Translations under genes and position numbers: made by a program
Shown here: positions 20,874 through 29,100 of the stretch, piece after piece
Position numbering within the stretch: the first letter of the stretch is position 1
Layout: each line of letters starts with the position of its first letter
Origin: Candidatus Promineifilum breve
GTDB taxonomy: Bacteria; Chloroflexota; Anaerolineae; Promineifilales; Promineifilaceae
NCBI RefSeq assembly: GCF_900066015.1
Contig: NZ_LN890655.1
Span: 3,264,726 to 3,328,725 of the forward strand
Direction: 5' to 3'
DNA: 64,000 bases
The notes under the pieces: generated by a model
What the model was told of the DNA's origin: nothing
What the model saw: the letters and a program-made list of their open reading frames with translations, nothing else
Database searches by the model: none

Positions 20874-21084
20874 TCAGAAGGGACAGGTTTCCCGAATTGG
20901 CTTGTTGGAAAGACTGGTTCAGCGACGCCTCGAACCTCGCGTCCATCTCGGCTTGGTCTTCCACATCATAACTGCCGATAGCATCTAATACTTGCGTCAC
21001 CCAGACCCGCATTCGCCGGTCAATCGCTGAGGTGATCATCTCTTCGAGTTCGTTGGGTGAAAGGTCTGCGAGGGTTGTTTCCAT
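20845..21084 (-). CDS. Small helical protein paired with the nuclease-like gene
   Basis: A 79-residue acidic helical protein (METTLADLSPNELEEMITSA start). Its N-terminal half resembles short antitoxin-like or adaptor proteins often found before nuclease or PIN-type genes, but I cannot name the family. Its 3' end overlaps the nuclease-like gene by 29 nt, a translational-coupling arrangement. Low-GC composition matches its partner. Confidence 0.6.
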   Translation of the reverse strand: METTLADLSPNELEEMITSAIDRRMRVWVTQVLDAIGSYDVEDQAEMDARFEASLNQSFQQANSGNLSLLSDFHNETTR

Positions 21085-21133
21085 AGTCTTTTCTCAATGG
21101 GTTATGATTAGATTATCTACATTATCGAAGGCG

Positions 21134-21363
21134 TTACGCAATAGTATAGCGCATGATCAACTGCGAGCTCGATGCCGGCCGACCTCAACAAAGCCCACCT
21201 CACGATAAACCGAAGCGATGCCCATGAAGCCGGAATACCCCGTCAGCTTCTTGCCCTCCAGCAGCGACGTTTGCATATCGATCGGATAGCCCTCGATGAT
21301 GGCGTTGACGGGGGCGGAGAGGTAGAGGCGGCTAACGTTAAGGGGTCTCTCGTCGGTGTCCAA
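21134..21363 (-). pseudogene. Chimeric remnant: acetolactate decarboxylase 5' end joined to acetyltransferase 3' end
   Basis: The first codons (VSRLYLSAPVNAIIEG) match the decarboxylase at 19414-20133, also at DNA level: about 33 nt (cgcctctacctctccgcccc and on) are identical. The following part (GFMGIASVYREVGFVEVGR) looks like the C-terminus of a GNAT acetyltransferase. The present frame stops at 21157, but a shifted frame continues with SQLIMRYTIA and a stop at 21134, a typical GNAT ending, so a frameshift is likely. Probably a recombination relic and not a working gene. Confidence 0.6.
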
Positions 21364-21392
21364 TTATCAGCACCATGAATTAACGAACTATT

Positions 21393-21788
21393 CTACTCAC
21401 CATGGTTCGCCTGTCCGGGGCGTTTCCAGGGCCAATGCCCCTCTATTTCAACCACTAATGACCAACTCAAAAAGGTGCGGATTACCACCAGCAAACCAAG
21501 GATCAAGACGCTCTCCAGCGTGGCTTCCAGGGCTACGGTCACGATGACATCGGCCGCCACGAGCATCTCTAACCCCAGCAGCAGGGTCTTGGCTAACGTG
21601 ACTTTGAGGGCATGATAATGATCGCCCGGAACGCGCTGTATCACACTGTACTGGACGAAGCGAGCTAAGGCGATGATGATGCCGATGGCGATAATCCCTA
21701 CCGCCAACACCTCTACGACGACGGCCGCTTCGTGGATCCACTCCGGTAAACTGCTTGATGTCCCGGAAACGATCATAGAAAATAGCAT
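21393..21788 (-). CDS. DUF1622 family membrane protein
   Basis: A 131-residue protein with three hydrophobic segments: about 20-45 (VVVEVLAVGIIAIGIIIALA), 68-90 (LAKTLLLGLEMLVAADVIVT) and 93-110 (ESVLILGLLVVIRTFLSW). Layout and the ALKVTLAKTLLLGLEMLVAADVI stretch fit the DUF1622 family of small inner-membrane proteins of unknown role. Alone, on the minus strand, 52 bp after the phosphodiesterase-like gene start region of the next unit. Confidence 0.75.
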   Translation of the reverse strand: MLFSMIVSGTSSSLPEWIHEAAVVVEVLAVGIIAIGIIIALARFVQYSVIQRVPGDHYHALKVTLAKTLLLGLEMLVAADVIVTVALEATLESVLILGLLVVIRTFLSWSLVVEIEGHWPWKRPGQANHGE

Positions 21789-21840
21789 AGGTATCCATTC
21801 CTCTTATGGCGTGACGATATTGAACCAGAACTCACGGGTT

Positions 21841-23454
21841 CTAGAGATACCCCAAGCCCCTCAGCCTGTCTTCAATCTGCTCCGCCTCTCCCGCATCAAA
21901 TCCCTGTTCGGCCGCCATACCGCTCTCATCATCCTCAGAAAACCGCACCGGCGCAGGATCGATCAGCGCCTCCACCAGCACCCGCCCGTCCATGACGCGC
22001 GGTACAGCCTCGCCCAATAGGTGCATGATCGTCGGGGCCAGGTCGAGGATGCTCGCCTCCGGCAGCGCCACGCCGGAGCGAATGCCCGCCCCGGCGGCGA
22101 TAAAGATCCCCTCGCGCCGGTGGCAGCCGGAGTCGCCGCGGATCTGGCTGGTCATCACCCGCCCCTCGGTGGCGAAGAGGGGGCAGGCGATCATGGCGTA
22201 GTGGTCTAGCTCCAGGTGCAGGTCGGGGCCGAGCGTGGCATAGGGGCCGTGATAGGCGTCGCGGCCGCGGATGAGCCTGGTCAGGATCGGCTGGCCGGCC
22301 TCGTCGCGCAGTTCGGCCAGCGCGTCGCTGACCTCGGTCAACCGCCGGTCGTACTCGGCCTCGGTCACGATGCCGTGCGGCTCGCGGCCGGCGCGGTTCA
22401 GGTACACCTGCCCCACGTGGCCCATGCTGTAGGCGATGGTCCGGCTCCAATCGACGCTGTCGAAGCTGAGGAACTTGCCCACCACGTCGTTGCGCGCCTT
22501 CTTGCTGACGCGGGCGATTGTGTTTTGCAGCCCCAGCCGGGCGATCCACTGGTAGGCGGTGGAGGGCGTGATGCCGTGGCGGAAGGCCCACGCCTTGAGC
22601 TGGGTCGTGGCGTCGGGCTTCAGCTTCATCAAGCCGCGCTCCATGAAGAAGACGTTCAGGTTGACCATGTTCTTCAGCGGGCCGAAGCCGTGGTCGGACA
22701 TGGCGATGGTCGTGGAGTTGGCTGGTAGGCGATCCATCAGGCGGCCGATCCAGCTATCGACGCGGGCGTAGCCGTCGCGGATGGCGTGCTCGTAGGGCGA
22801 ATCCTCGTAACGCTCATGGCTGTGATCCATGAAGCGCCACAGGGCATGCTTGGCGATGTCCATGGCGATGAAATGCACCATGAGCACATCCACTGGCTCG
22901 GCTTCCATTAGCTTCAGCGCCCAGCGGCCGTGGTGGTCGATCAGGTCGTAGATGTCGGCGATGAATTCGGCCTCGTTGCCCGGCTTGTATTGCACGTCGG
23001 GGGCGACACGATAGCGGCCCATCTCCGCCTCGTAGCGGTCGATGAGGTCGGCCGGGTGGCTGATGATGGCGTTGCGCGGGCTGAGGATGTCGGTCACCAT
23101 GAAGCCGTTGACGGGTTGCGGCGGGTAGGTGACCGGCACGTTGAGCACGCCGACACGATAGCCCAGATCGGAGAGCCGCCGCCACAGCGTCGGCTGGCGA
23201 ATGCGCGTTGAGTTGACCAGGGTGAAGTTTTCGCCGTGGGGTTGGATGAAGTCGAAGACGCCATGTTTGCCCGGGTTGGCGCCGGTCATAAAGGTCGGCC
23301 AGGCGGGGCTGGTGACCGGCGGCAGGGTGGAGGCCAGGTCGGCCGTCACGCCGTCGCCCATCAGCGCCGCCAGATGGGGCAGATAGCCGGCCGCCGCCCA
23401 GGGACGGATCAGGTCGAACGTGGCCCCGTCGAAACCGATGATGAGAAGTGTCAT
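21841..23454 (-). CDS. Alkaline phosphatase-superfamily enzyme (type I phosphodiesterase/nucleotide pyrophosphatase-like)
   Basis: A 537-residue enzyme with the metal-binding start LLIIGFDGATFD (Asp9), the nucleophile region TSPAWPTFMTGANPGKHGVFDF (Thr in PTFMTG) and the second metal site SDHGFGP. There is no signal peptide. Such enzymes hydrolyse phosphodiesters or phosphomonoesters; the substrate here is unknown. A paralogue lies at 25903-27567 on the same strand, separated by a GT2 gene and a HigBA module. The setting (GT2, flippase-like protein) hints at glycolipid or exopolysaccharide chemistry. Confidence 0.85.
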   Translation of the reverse strand: MTLLIIGFDGATFDLIRPWAAAGYLPHLAALMGDGVTADLASTLPPVTSPAWPTFMTGANPGKHGVFDFIQPHGENFTLVNSTRIRQPTLWRRLSDLGYRVGVLNVPVTYPPQPVNGFMVTDILSPRNAIISHPADLIDRYEAEMGRYRVAPDVQYKPGNEAEFIADIYDLIDHHGRWALKLMEAEPVDVLMVHFIAMDIAKHALWRFMDHSHERYEDSPYEHAIRDGYARVDSWIGRLMDRLPANSTTIAMSDHGFGPLKNMVNLNVFFMERGLMKLKPDATTQLKAWAFRHGITPSTAYQWIARLGLQNTIARVSKKARNDVVGKFLSFDSVDWSRTIAYSMGHVGQVYLNRAGREPHGIVTEAEYDRRLTEVSDALAELRDEAGQPILTRLIRGRDAYHGPYATLGPDLHLELDHYAMIACPLFATEGRVMTSQIRGDSGCHRREGIFIAAGAGIRSGVALPEASILDLAPTIMHLLGEAVPRVMDGRVLVEALIDPAPVRFSEDDESGMAAEQGFDAGEAEQIEDRLRGLGYL

Positions 23455-23476
23455 TGCGGGGGAGTATACCGCAAGA

Positions 23477-23509
23477 TAGTGGGTAGTGGACAGTGGGTAG
23501 TGGACAGTG
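23477..23509. repeat. Short tandem GTGGGTAGTGGACA repeat
   Basis: Two and a half copies of a 16-nt unit (AGTGGGTAGTGGACAG type) in the gap between the phosphodiesterase-like gene and the DUF2442 gene. Reverse-complement relative of the repeats at 18576-18645. Confidence 0.6.
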
Positions 23510-23571
23510 CTACGCGAGAGAGGTTATTGTTTGCCAATCGTTGTTAGGTATGGCTTTCGCCGGGTGAGATA

Positions 23572-23844
23572 TTAGACCGTTGGAATCGGCAGTGGGGTCC
23601 CCGTTGCCTCACTATAGAGTCCATCGGGATCGAGGTCGACGCCGTTCGGCCAAACCAATGTATGCGCCTCTGGGTCAACCGCAACCTGAGCGAAGAAAGC
23701 AATGTCTTCCAACGGCTTGAAAACACCACCTCGACCCCGCACTCGTCCTGCCAAATCAAGGTCTGCCTCCTCTCCATTGGCAAATATTAGGTGCAGAACA
23801 TAATCATGCAGATGGCGGACGCCGTTAATCCTGGGCAACATCAT
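23572..23844 (-). CDS. DUF2442 domain protein
   Basis: A 90-residue protein with the DUF2442 pattern: short N-terminal beta strands (LHDYVLHLIFANGEEADLDL), GVFKPLEDIAFFAQVAVD in the middle and LVWPNGVDLDPDGLY near the end. DUF2442 proteins often sit beside DUF4160 proteins in putative toxin-antitoxin pairs; no DUF4160 gene adjoins here. It lies 12 nt after the GT2 gene and may be the last gene of that minus-strand run. Confidence 0.75.
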   Translation of the reverse strand: MMLPRINGVRHLHDYVLHLIFANGEEADLDLAGRVRGRGGVFKPLEDIAFFAQVAVDPEAHTLVWPNGVDLDPDGLYSEATGTPLPIPTV

Positions 23845-23856
23845 ACCCTCACATTG

Positions 23857-24867
23857 TTATTCCAGAGAATCCCTTCCGATGATCTGTCGCACCCGATATA
23901 CCCTCAGGTCCTGGGTCTCATAATAGGTGCGCACGGTCAGTTCGGCGATAAGCCCCATCACGATGAACTGTACGCCGAGGATAACCAGCAAGACCGCCAG
24001 CAGCAGCAGAGGCCGGTCGCCGATGGTCATGGCGTTGAAACCGGCCATGCCGCCGGTGATGCCCGCCCACAGCTTCAGCCCGGTCAGATAGCCGCCGACG
24101 AGCGCGCCGAGAGCGAACAGGATGATCCCCCAGCGGCCGAATAGTTGCATTGGCCGGTCGCCGTATTTGCGCAGGAAGTGGATGGTGAACAGGTCGAGGA
24201 TGACGCGGAAGGTGCGCGACAGGCCGTATTTCGACGCCCCGGCCACCCGCGCCCGGTGGTTGACCGGCACCTCCGACATGCTGAAGCCGCCGAAGCTGAC
24301 CAGTTCGGGGATGAAGCGGTGCAGTTCGCCGTAGAGATGCAGATCGCGGACGACCTCGGCGCGGAAGGCGCGCAAGGAGCAGCCCCGGTCGCGCAGCCGC
24401 ACACCGCTGGTCTCGGCGATGAGCCAGTTGGCGACCCGCGACGGGAAGCGGCGCACGAGGTTGTCCTGCCGGTTCTCGCGCCAGCCGTTGACCACGTCGT
24501 ACCCCTTGTCCAGTTCGGCCAGCAGCCGGGGGATGTCGGCCGGGTCGTTCTGGCGGTCGGCGTCGAGGGTGACGATGACCCGGCCGCGGGCATGGTCGAA
24601 GCCGGCGGCGAAGGCTGCCGTCTGGCCGTAGTTGCGGCGGAAGCGGATGGCGACGATGTGGTCATCTTCGGCGGCCAGCTCTTGCAGGCAGGCGAAGCTA
24701 CCGTCCTTGCTGCCGTCGTCGATGAACAGGGCTTCATAATCGAGGCCCGTACTGCCCAGCGCGGCGCGAATCTCCTCGGCCAGCGGGCGCAGGTTGTCTT
24801 CCTCGTTGTAGACGGGGATGACGAGGCTCAGATCAATTGATTCAGGATGGGGTAAGGCTGTGGTCAA
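23857..24867 (-). CDS. Family 2 glycosyltransferase with two C-terminal membrane helices (DPM1/ArnC/GtrB-like)
   Basis: A 336-residue GT2 enzyme with VIPVYNEE (16-23), DDGS (50-53) and DADRQNDP (102-109), then two membrane segments (about 247-275 and 286-312). This is the layout of polyisoprenyl-phosphate glycosyltransferases, which load a sugar onto undecaprenyl or dolichyl phosphate at the membrane. NYGQTAAFAAGFDHA and RDRGCSLRAF are typical. The gene follows an unknown gene by 6 nt. With the flippase-like protein and two phosphodiesterase-like enzymes nearby, it may belong to an envelope glycan pathway. Confidence 0.85.
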   Translation of the reverse strand: MTTALPHPESIDLSLVIPVYNEEDNLRPLAEEIRAALGSTGLDYEALFIDDGSKDGSFACLQELAAEDDHIVAIRFRRNYGQTAAFAAGFDHARGRVIVTLDADRQNDPADIPRLLAELDKGYDVVNGWRENRQDNLVRRFPSRVANWLIAETSGVRLRDRGCSLRAFRAEVVRDLHLYGELHRFIPELVSFGGFSMSEVPVNHRARVAGASKYGLSRTFRVILDLFTIHFLRKYGDRPMQLFGRWGIILFALGALVGGYLTGLKLWAGITGGMAGFNAMTIGDRPLLLLAVLLVILGVQFIVMGLIAELTVRTYYETQDLRVYRVRQIIGRDSLE

Positions 24868-24873
24868 TCGCTC

Positions 24874-25194
24874 TCAATCCCCTGTAACCAAGAACTGTGG
24901 CACGTTCGTCAGCACATCCAGATACCACCACCACTCTTCCGGCGATGCGGCCGATTCGTTGCGCCACTGGGCCAAATCGGCCACGGCCACAATGGCTTGA
25001 TAGAACTGTTCGGCGTGGTAAAGCAAGCGCTGATCCGCGTCCGATAAGCGGTCCTGTTGTTCAGGAGTTAATTCTTGCCAAACGGCGGCAAGACGGCTGC
25101 GGGTCAGGAGCATATCCAGATGTTCCATGCCGCTTACGTCCGGGAATCTAACGTCGGTTTCGTATTGCACTAACCACGACTCCAGGTCGTTCAT
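24874..25194 (-). CDS. Hypothetical protein (106 aa)
   Basis: A predicted soluble helical protein (MNDLESWLVQYETDVRFPDV start; a Trp-rich patch SPEEWWWYLDVL near the end). I recognise no family. It sits 8 nt after the higA-like gene and 6 nt before the GT2 gene, so it is probably translated from the same transcript. The close spacing supports that it is a real gene. Confidence 0.6.
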   Translation of the reverse strand: MNDLESWLVQYETDVRFPDVSGMEHLDMLLTRSRLAAVWQELTPEQQDRLSDADQRLLYHAEQFYQAIVAVADLAQWRNESAASPEEWWWYLDVLTNVPQFLVTGD

Positions 25195-25202
25195 AGAAGC
25201 AC

Positions 25203-25574
25203 TTAGGCTGTTTCCAACTGGTATGTTTGGATGAGTACGTCGGCCGGAATGTCAAGTCCTGCGTGTAATCGACGGATCATGTCGAGAGATAGAGGCAGGC
25301 GCCGCTCTAAAACGGCCATCACTTCTCCTTCGTTGCCGATATACGGAACAAGGGCGCGCGGCGTTAGCTCCTGACGTTCTAGAAAGTGAAAAAGGGCTTC
25401 GATCGGATCGGGCGGACCAATCGGATCGGTTTCCCCTTCATAGGCTTCGATTAGGGTGACCAAAATATCCAGTTTGTCACCTTCCGGAGTATTTGGTTCC
25501 GCGCCCCAAAGTCGATCCAATTCGGCCATTGCCTCTTTATAATCTACTTCGTTTCGGATGGGTTTAATTTCCAT
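25203..25574 (-). CDS. higA: HigA-type antitoxin with HTH domain
   Basis: A 123-residue protein of the HigA antitoxin type: an N-terminal segment (IRNEVDYKEAMAELDRLW, EGDKLDILVTLIEAYE) followed by a degenerate XRE-like helix-turn-helix (LTPRALVPYIGNEGEVMAVLERRLPLSLDMIRRLHAGL). Such proteins bind and neutralise HigB and repress their own operon. The gene follows the toxin gene by 10 nt, the usual higB-higA order. Confidence 0.85.
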   Translation of the reverse strand: MEIKPIRNEVDYKEAMAELDRLWGAEPNTPEGDKLDILVTLIEAYEGETDPIGPPDPIEALFHFLERQELTPRALVPYIGNEGEVMAVLERRLPLSLDMIRRLHAGLDIPADVLIQTYQLETA

Positions 25575-25584
25575 GGCCAGCCCT

Positions 25585-25878
25585 TTAGATCGTACGCGCG
25601 TCTATCTTGTCGTAGTCGCGATGTGTTCCAATGAATCGAATGTAAACGATACCGCGTCGGTAGTCAACCGCTGTGATTAGACGATAGCGATTACCATGAA
25701 TATTAAAAACAATGCGGTTGTTTGCAATTATGCTGGCACTTCTATAGTCCGTTACCACATCTGCCGGAGACGTCCAATTTGCGGCTTTGGCTGTTGCATG
25801 CCAGTTTTTTAGCGATTGTTCGATATCGGGATGGTTTTGCCAAAACTCTCGCAATGTTCGGAGTGCAATGATTCTCAT
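25585..25878 (-). CDS. higB: HigB-type mRNA interferase toxin
   Basis: A 97-residue RelE-superfamily protein of the HigB type: REFWQNHPDIEQSLKNWH at the N-terminus, NNRIVFNIHGNRYRLITAVDY in the middle and VYIRFIGTHRDYDKID at the end, including the family's conserved GTHxxYDKID ending. Family members cleave mRNA, often on the ribosome. It is the first gene of the higB-higA pair and is AT-richer than its neighbours, fitting a mobile toxin-antitoxin module. Confidence 0.88.
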   Translation of the reverse strand: MRIIALRTLREFWQNHPDIEQSLKNWHATAKAANWTSPADVVTDYRSASIIANNRIVFNIHGNRYRLITAVDYRRGIVYIRFIGTHRDYDKIDARTI

Positions 25879-25902
25879 TTCAGATGTACGAATCTACTAG
25901 TC

Positions 25903-27567
25903 TCAGGCCACGTACCCCAAATCGCGCAATTTCTGCATCACCAACTCCTCTTCAGCATCGGTATAGAGCGCATCGCTGCCGACCCCATCGCCCGGCCCGG
26001 CCTGGCTATAGACGACCGGATTGGCGGCGTTGAACGCGTCGGTGAAGGCGGCGGTCAGGACGCGGCCGTCCATGTATTGCGGCACAGGTAGGCCCAGATA
26101 GTGCAGGATTGTCGGCGTCGGATCGAGCAGGCTGGCCCCCTCCAGCTTGGCCCCGGGGCGCACGCCCGGCCCGCGCAACCCAATGACCCCCTCCATGTGA
26201 TGGTGGCCGGTCTGGCCGGTGCTTGGCTCGATGATGTGGTTGGAGCCGAAGTCGGCGTGGCCGAAGGAGACGTATTTGGCCCGGTCGGTGTGGAGCACCA
26301 GATCGGGCAGGCGGGCGGCGCTGATGCCGTGGAACACCTCCTCGCGCCGGTAGACGACGGGCACAACCTGGCTGCCGTCTTCCGGGTCGCGTAGCTCTTT
26401 CGCCTGGGCGATGATGGCGTCGCGCACGGCCTCGTAGTCGGCCGGCTCAACCGCGCCATCCGGCCGCTGCCCCTTCACGTTCAGGTACACCTGGCCGAAG
26501 TTGCCGACGGAGAACGCCTTCGTCCGCGCCCAATCCACGTCGTTGAAGGACAGGAAGAAGCGCCGCAATGTCTTGCCGCCCCGGCCGCGCTTCACGTTCT
26601 TGCGCGCGTCGCTCAGGCCGAAGGCCGTCAGCCACTTGAGAGCGTTGATCGGCGTGACGCCCAGCCGAAAAGCGGCCCGCTTCAGCAGGCTGAGCGGCGT
26701 GCGCTTGAAGGCCAGCCAGCCGTTGGCCGCCAGCCAATTGTTGATGTGGAAGAATTTGTGGAACGGGCCGAAGCCGTGGTCGGACAGGACGATTGTGAGC
26801 GCCTCCTCCGGCACGAGGGCCAGCATCTCGCCCAGCAACCGGTCGACGGTCTCGTAATAGTCCAGGATGTCGGGCAGCACGCGGGCGGCCGTGGCCGGGT
26901 CGTGCAGCGGGTGCGTGTCGTCCACCAGATGCCAGATCTCATGTTGCAGGTTGTCGGTCGTCTCCAGCACGTAGATGAACAGATCCCACGGCTTCTCGCG
27001 CAACAGGTACTGCACCGAGCGCGCCCGGTCGATCTCCAGTTGCTTGCAGGCGCGGACGAAGATGGCCGGATCGACGCCGCGCCCTTTCTCCGACATGCGC
27101 AAGGGAAACGGGCCGCAGGCGTCGATCAACTCCCCCTTCAACTCCGGCGGATAGGTATAGTCGCTCTCCGGGCTGGGGGTCAGGAAGGAGCAGAGCATGA
27201 AGCCGTTCAGCGGCCGGGGCGGGTAGGTCATCGGCAGGCTGACGACGCCCACCTGTTTTCCCGCGGCCGAGGCGATCTGCCACACGGCGGGCACGGCCAC
27301 GGTCAGGCCGTTGGAGACGCGGATGTCGTACCCGTCCGGGGCGGGGTAGGTGAAGTCGATCAGACTGTGCTGGCCGGGGTTGGTGCCCGTGGCGAAACTG
27401 GGCCAGGCCGAAGCCGAGACGGGCGGAATGGTGGAGCGCAGACGGCCGCGCGCGCCTTCCTTCAGCAGCCGGGCCAGGTTGGGCAGCCGGCCCTCGTCGA
27501 GCCAGGGCTGCAATAAATCAAAGGTGATGCCGTCGAGACCGAAGACGGCGACTTTGGGTTGGGACAT
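25903..27567 (-). CDS. Alkaline phosphatase-superfamily enzyme, paralogue of the 21841-23454 gene
   Basis: A 554-residue enzyme starting MSQPKVAVFGLDGITFDLLQ; the open frame runs further upstream to 28617, but that part is the shadow of the flippase-like gene. The catalytic region is SASAWPSFATGTNPGQHSLIDF and the second metal site is LSDHGFGPFHKF. The C-terminal PTPTILHYLGLPVPQYMDGRVL is shared with the paralogue (DLAPTIMHLLGEAVPRVMDGRVL). No clear SD precedes the ATG because repeat DNA lies just upstream. Phosphodiesterase or phosphatase activity is expected; substrate unknown. Confidence 0.85.
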   Translation of the reverse strand: MSQPKVAVFGLDGITFDLLQPWLDEGRLPNLARLLKEGARGRLRSTIPPVSASAWPSFATGTNPGQHSLIDFTYPAPDGYDIRVSNGLTVAVPAVWQIASAAGKQVGVVSLPMTYPPRPLNGFMLCSFLTPSPESDYTYPPELKGELIDACGPFPLRMSEKGRGVDPAIFVRACKQLEIDRARSVQYLLREKPWDLFIYVLETTDNLQHEIWHLVDDTHPLHDPATAARVLPDILDYYETVDRLLGEMLALVPEEALTIVLSDHGFGPFHKFFHINNWLAANGWLAFKRTPLSLLKRAAFRLGVTPINALKWLTAFGLSDARKNVKRGRGGKTLRRFFLSFNDVDWARTKAFSVGNFGQVYLNVKGQRPDGAVEPADYEAVRDAIIAQAKELRDPEDGSQVVPVVYRREEVFHGISAARLPDLVLHTDRAKYVSFGHADFGSNHIIEPSTGQTGHHHMEGVIGLRGPGVRPGAKLEGASLLDPTPTILHYLGLPVPQYMDGRVLTAAFTDAFNAANPVVYSQAGPGDGVGSDALYTDAEEELVMQKLRDLGYVA

Positions 27568-27583
27568 AGTGGTTTTTTGGGAT

Positions 27584-27676
27584 AAAGAATTGGCTACGGA
27601 TTTTGACGGAAGAGACGGATTACCACAAATGCCGTTTTGATCCGTTTTTTCCGTGTCAATCCGTAGCCAATTCTTT
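27584..27676. repeat. Long inverted repeat of the GAATTGGCTACGGATT family
   Basis: The left arm (27584-27620: AAAGAATTGGCTACGGATTT and on) is matched by the reverse-complement right arm (27640-27676) with few mismatches and a loop of about 19 nt; a T-run follows on the plus strand. It separates two minus-strand genes, so the T-run is on the wrong side to terminate them. Confidence 0.85.
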
Positions 27677-27692
27677 TTTTGTTTGACCGTGA

Positions 27693-28694
27693 TTACACTT
27701 CGTGGGCCTCCGGCGGGCGGGCGAAGCTGAGGATACTGCGGAAGGCGTACATGAGGCCGCCCAGCAGCCCGGCGCTGAAACGCAGGAAGTAGAAGGCCAG
27801 CGACATGGACACGGCCGTGGCCGCGGGCACGCCCACGGGCACGAACAGGAACGTATAGATGCCCTCGCGCAGCCCCAGCCCGTTGAAGGTGATGGGCAGC
27901 AGGTTGATGATGGCGATGATGGGCACGAACAGGGCGAAGATGCGGAAGGGCAGGTGGATGCCCAACGCCCAGGCGATGGTCACCTGCACCAGGATCAGGT
28001 TGAGCGTGAACGGCAGACTGATGAGCAGCGACGAGATCAGCGCCCGCACGGGGTAGCGGTGAATCGTGTTGACCAGGTTCTCGAACTTGGCGTAGAAAGG
28101 CAGGCCGGTTGCCTTGGGGTAGAGGCGGTTGATCAGGCCGATGGGATTCGACCAGCGGGCGATGAAGAAGGCCACCGGGATACCCAACGCGGTGACGACG
28201 ATGAGCGCCCACAGGAACCAGGGCAGATCGAGCGTCAAGGCATGGGCCGCCAGATTCCACAGCAAGGCGACAAGGGCGATGAGCGACGAGCCGACCAGCC
28301 CGGTGACGCGCTCCATGAGCACCGAACTGAGGGCTTCCGCGCCGCGGCCGTGGCTCTGGCGCAGGCTGACGACCTTCACCAGATCGCCGCCGAAGCCCGA
28401 CGGGATGAAGTTGTTGGCGAAGAAGCCGATGTAATAGAGATAGACCAGATAGCCGAACTTGGGTTCGTCGTTGAGGGCGCGCAGCAGCACGTACCAGCGG
28501 TAGGCGCGGATGACGACATTGATCTGGAACAGCAGGAAGGCCAGCGCGTACCAACCCCAATGGATACTGGCCAGCGTCTGCACCACTTCCTGCAAGCTGA
28601 CGTGGCCGAAGAGCCACACCAGGAGCAGGATGCTGAGCGCGATTTGAGAAAGGCCAAGCAACTTCTTGCGGTTGGCGCGAACGAACTTGCCCAT
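27693..28694 (-). CDS. Lysylphosphatidylglycerol synthase/flippase-like membrane protein (UPF0104)
   Basis: A 333-residue polytopic membrane protein with about eight hydrophobic segments. The family marks are present: YRWYVLLRAL, FANNFIPSGFGGDLVKVVSL, VLMERVTGL and LPITFNGLGLREGIYTFLF. It matches the membrane domain of MprF (aminoacyl-phospholipid synthase TM region) without the cytosolic transferase domain; such stand-alone proteins are thought to move lipids or lipid-linked sugars. Upstream of the second phosphodiesterase-like gene on the same strand. Confidence 0.85.
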   Translation of the reverse strand: MGKFVRANRKKLLGLSQIALSILLLVWLFGHVSLQEVVQTLASIHWGWYALAFLLFQINVVIRAYRWYVLLRALNDEPKFGYLVYLYYIGFFANNFIPSGFGGDLVKVVSLRQSHGRGAEALSSVLMERVTGLVGSSLIALVALLWNLAAHALTLDLPWFLWALIVVTALGIPVAFFIARWSNPIGLINRLYPKATGLPFYAKFENLVNTIHRYPVRALISSLLISLPFTLNLILVQVTIAWALGIHLPFRIFALFVPIIAIINLLPITFNGLGLREGIYTFLFVPVGVPAATAVSMSLAFYFLRFSAGLLGGLMYAFRSILSFARPPEAHEV

Positions 28695-28797
28695 AAGGGG
28701 GGGATTATAGCACAGAGGCGATGAGGGCGATATGGGTGGTGTTGCGCTGGTTCGCCTACCGGTTGCCTACAAATGGAATAGAACCTATACTCTTCGT

Positions 28798-29100
28798 ATG
28801 CGAATCGAGTGGGATCAGCGGAAGAATCGCGCCAATGTTCGCAAACACCAACTCGATTTTGCGGATGCTTGGAAAGTTTTCCTGCGACCGTTGCTCGTGG
28901 CGCTAGACGAACGCAGCGGTCTCGAGTTTCCAGAAGATAGATTGATTGGTATTGGCATGTTGGATGAAACACGAAACGTCGTCATAGTCTTTACCGAACT
29001 CAATGAAGATGTCATTCGCGTCATCTCCTTAAGAAAAGCTTTAGCCCATGAACGAGAACGATATCAAGAAGCCTTCCGAGACGAATTTGGATCGGTTTGA
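28798..29100 (+). CDS. brnT: BrnT-type toxin
   Basis: A 100-residue RelE-fold ribonuclease toxin. I use ATG 28798 because family homology starts there (MRIEWDQRKNRANVRKHQLDF); the open frame runs back to 28732. The DERSGLEFPEDRLIGIGMLD and VIRVISLRKALAHERERY segments are typical of BrnT. Its 3' end overlaps the antitoxin gene by 53 nt, which couples their translation. Confidence 0.88.
   Translation: MRIEWDQRKNRANVRKHQLDFADAWKVFLRPLLVALDERSGLEFPEDRLIGIGMLDETRNVVIVFTELNEDVIRVISLRKALAHERERYQEAFRDEFGSV

Noticed and set aside
27584-27680. Terminator for the flippase-like gene
   Set aside because: The inverted repeat has its T-run on the plus strand, but both flanking genes are on the minus strand.
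27568-28617. 350-codon N-terminal extension of the second phosphodiesterase-like gene
   Set aside because: It runs through repeat DNA and is the out-of-frame shadow of the flippase-like gene; family homology begins at MSQPKVAVFG (27567).
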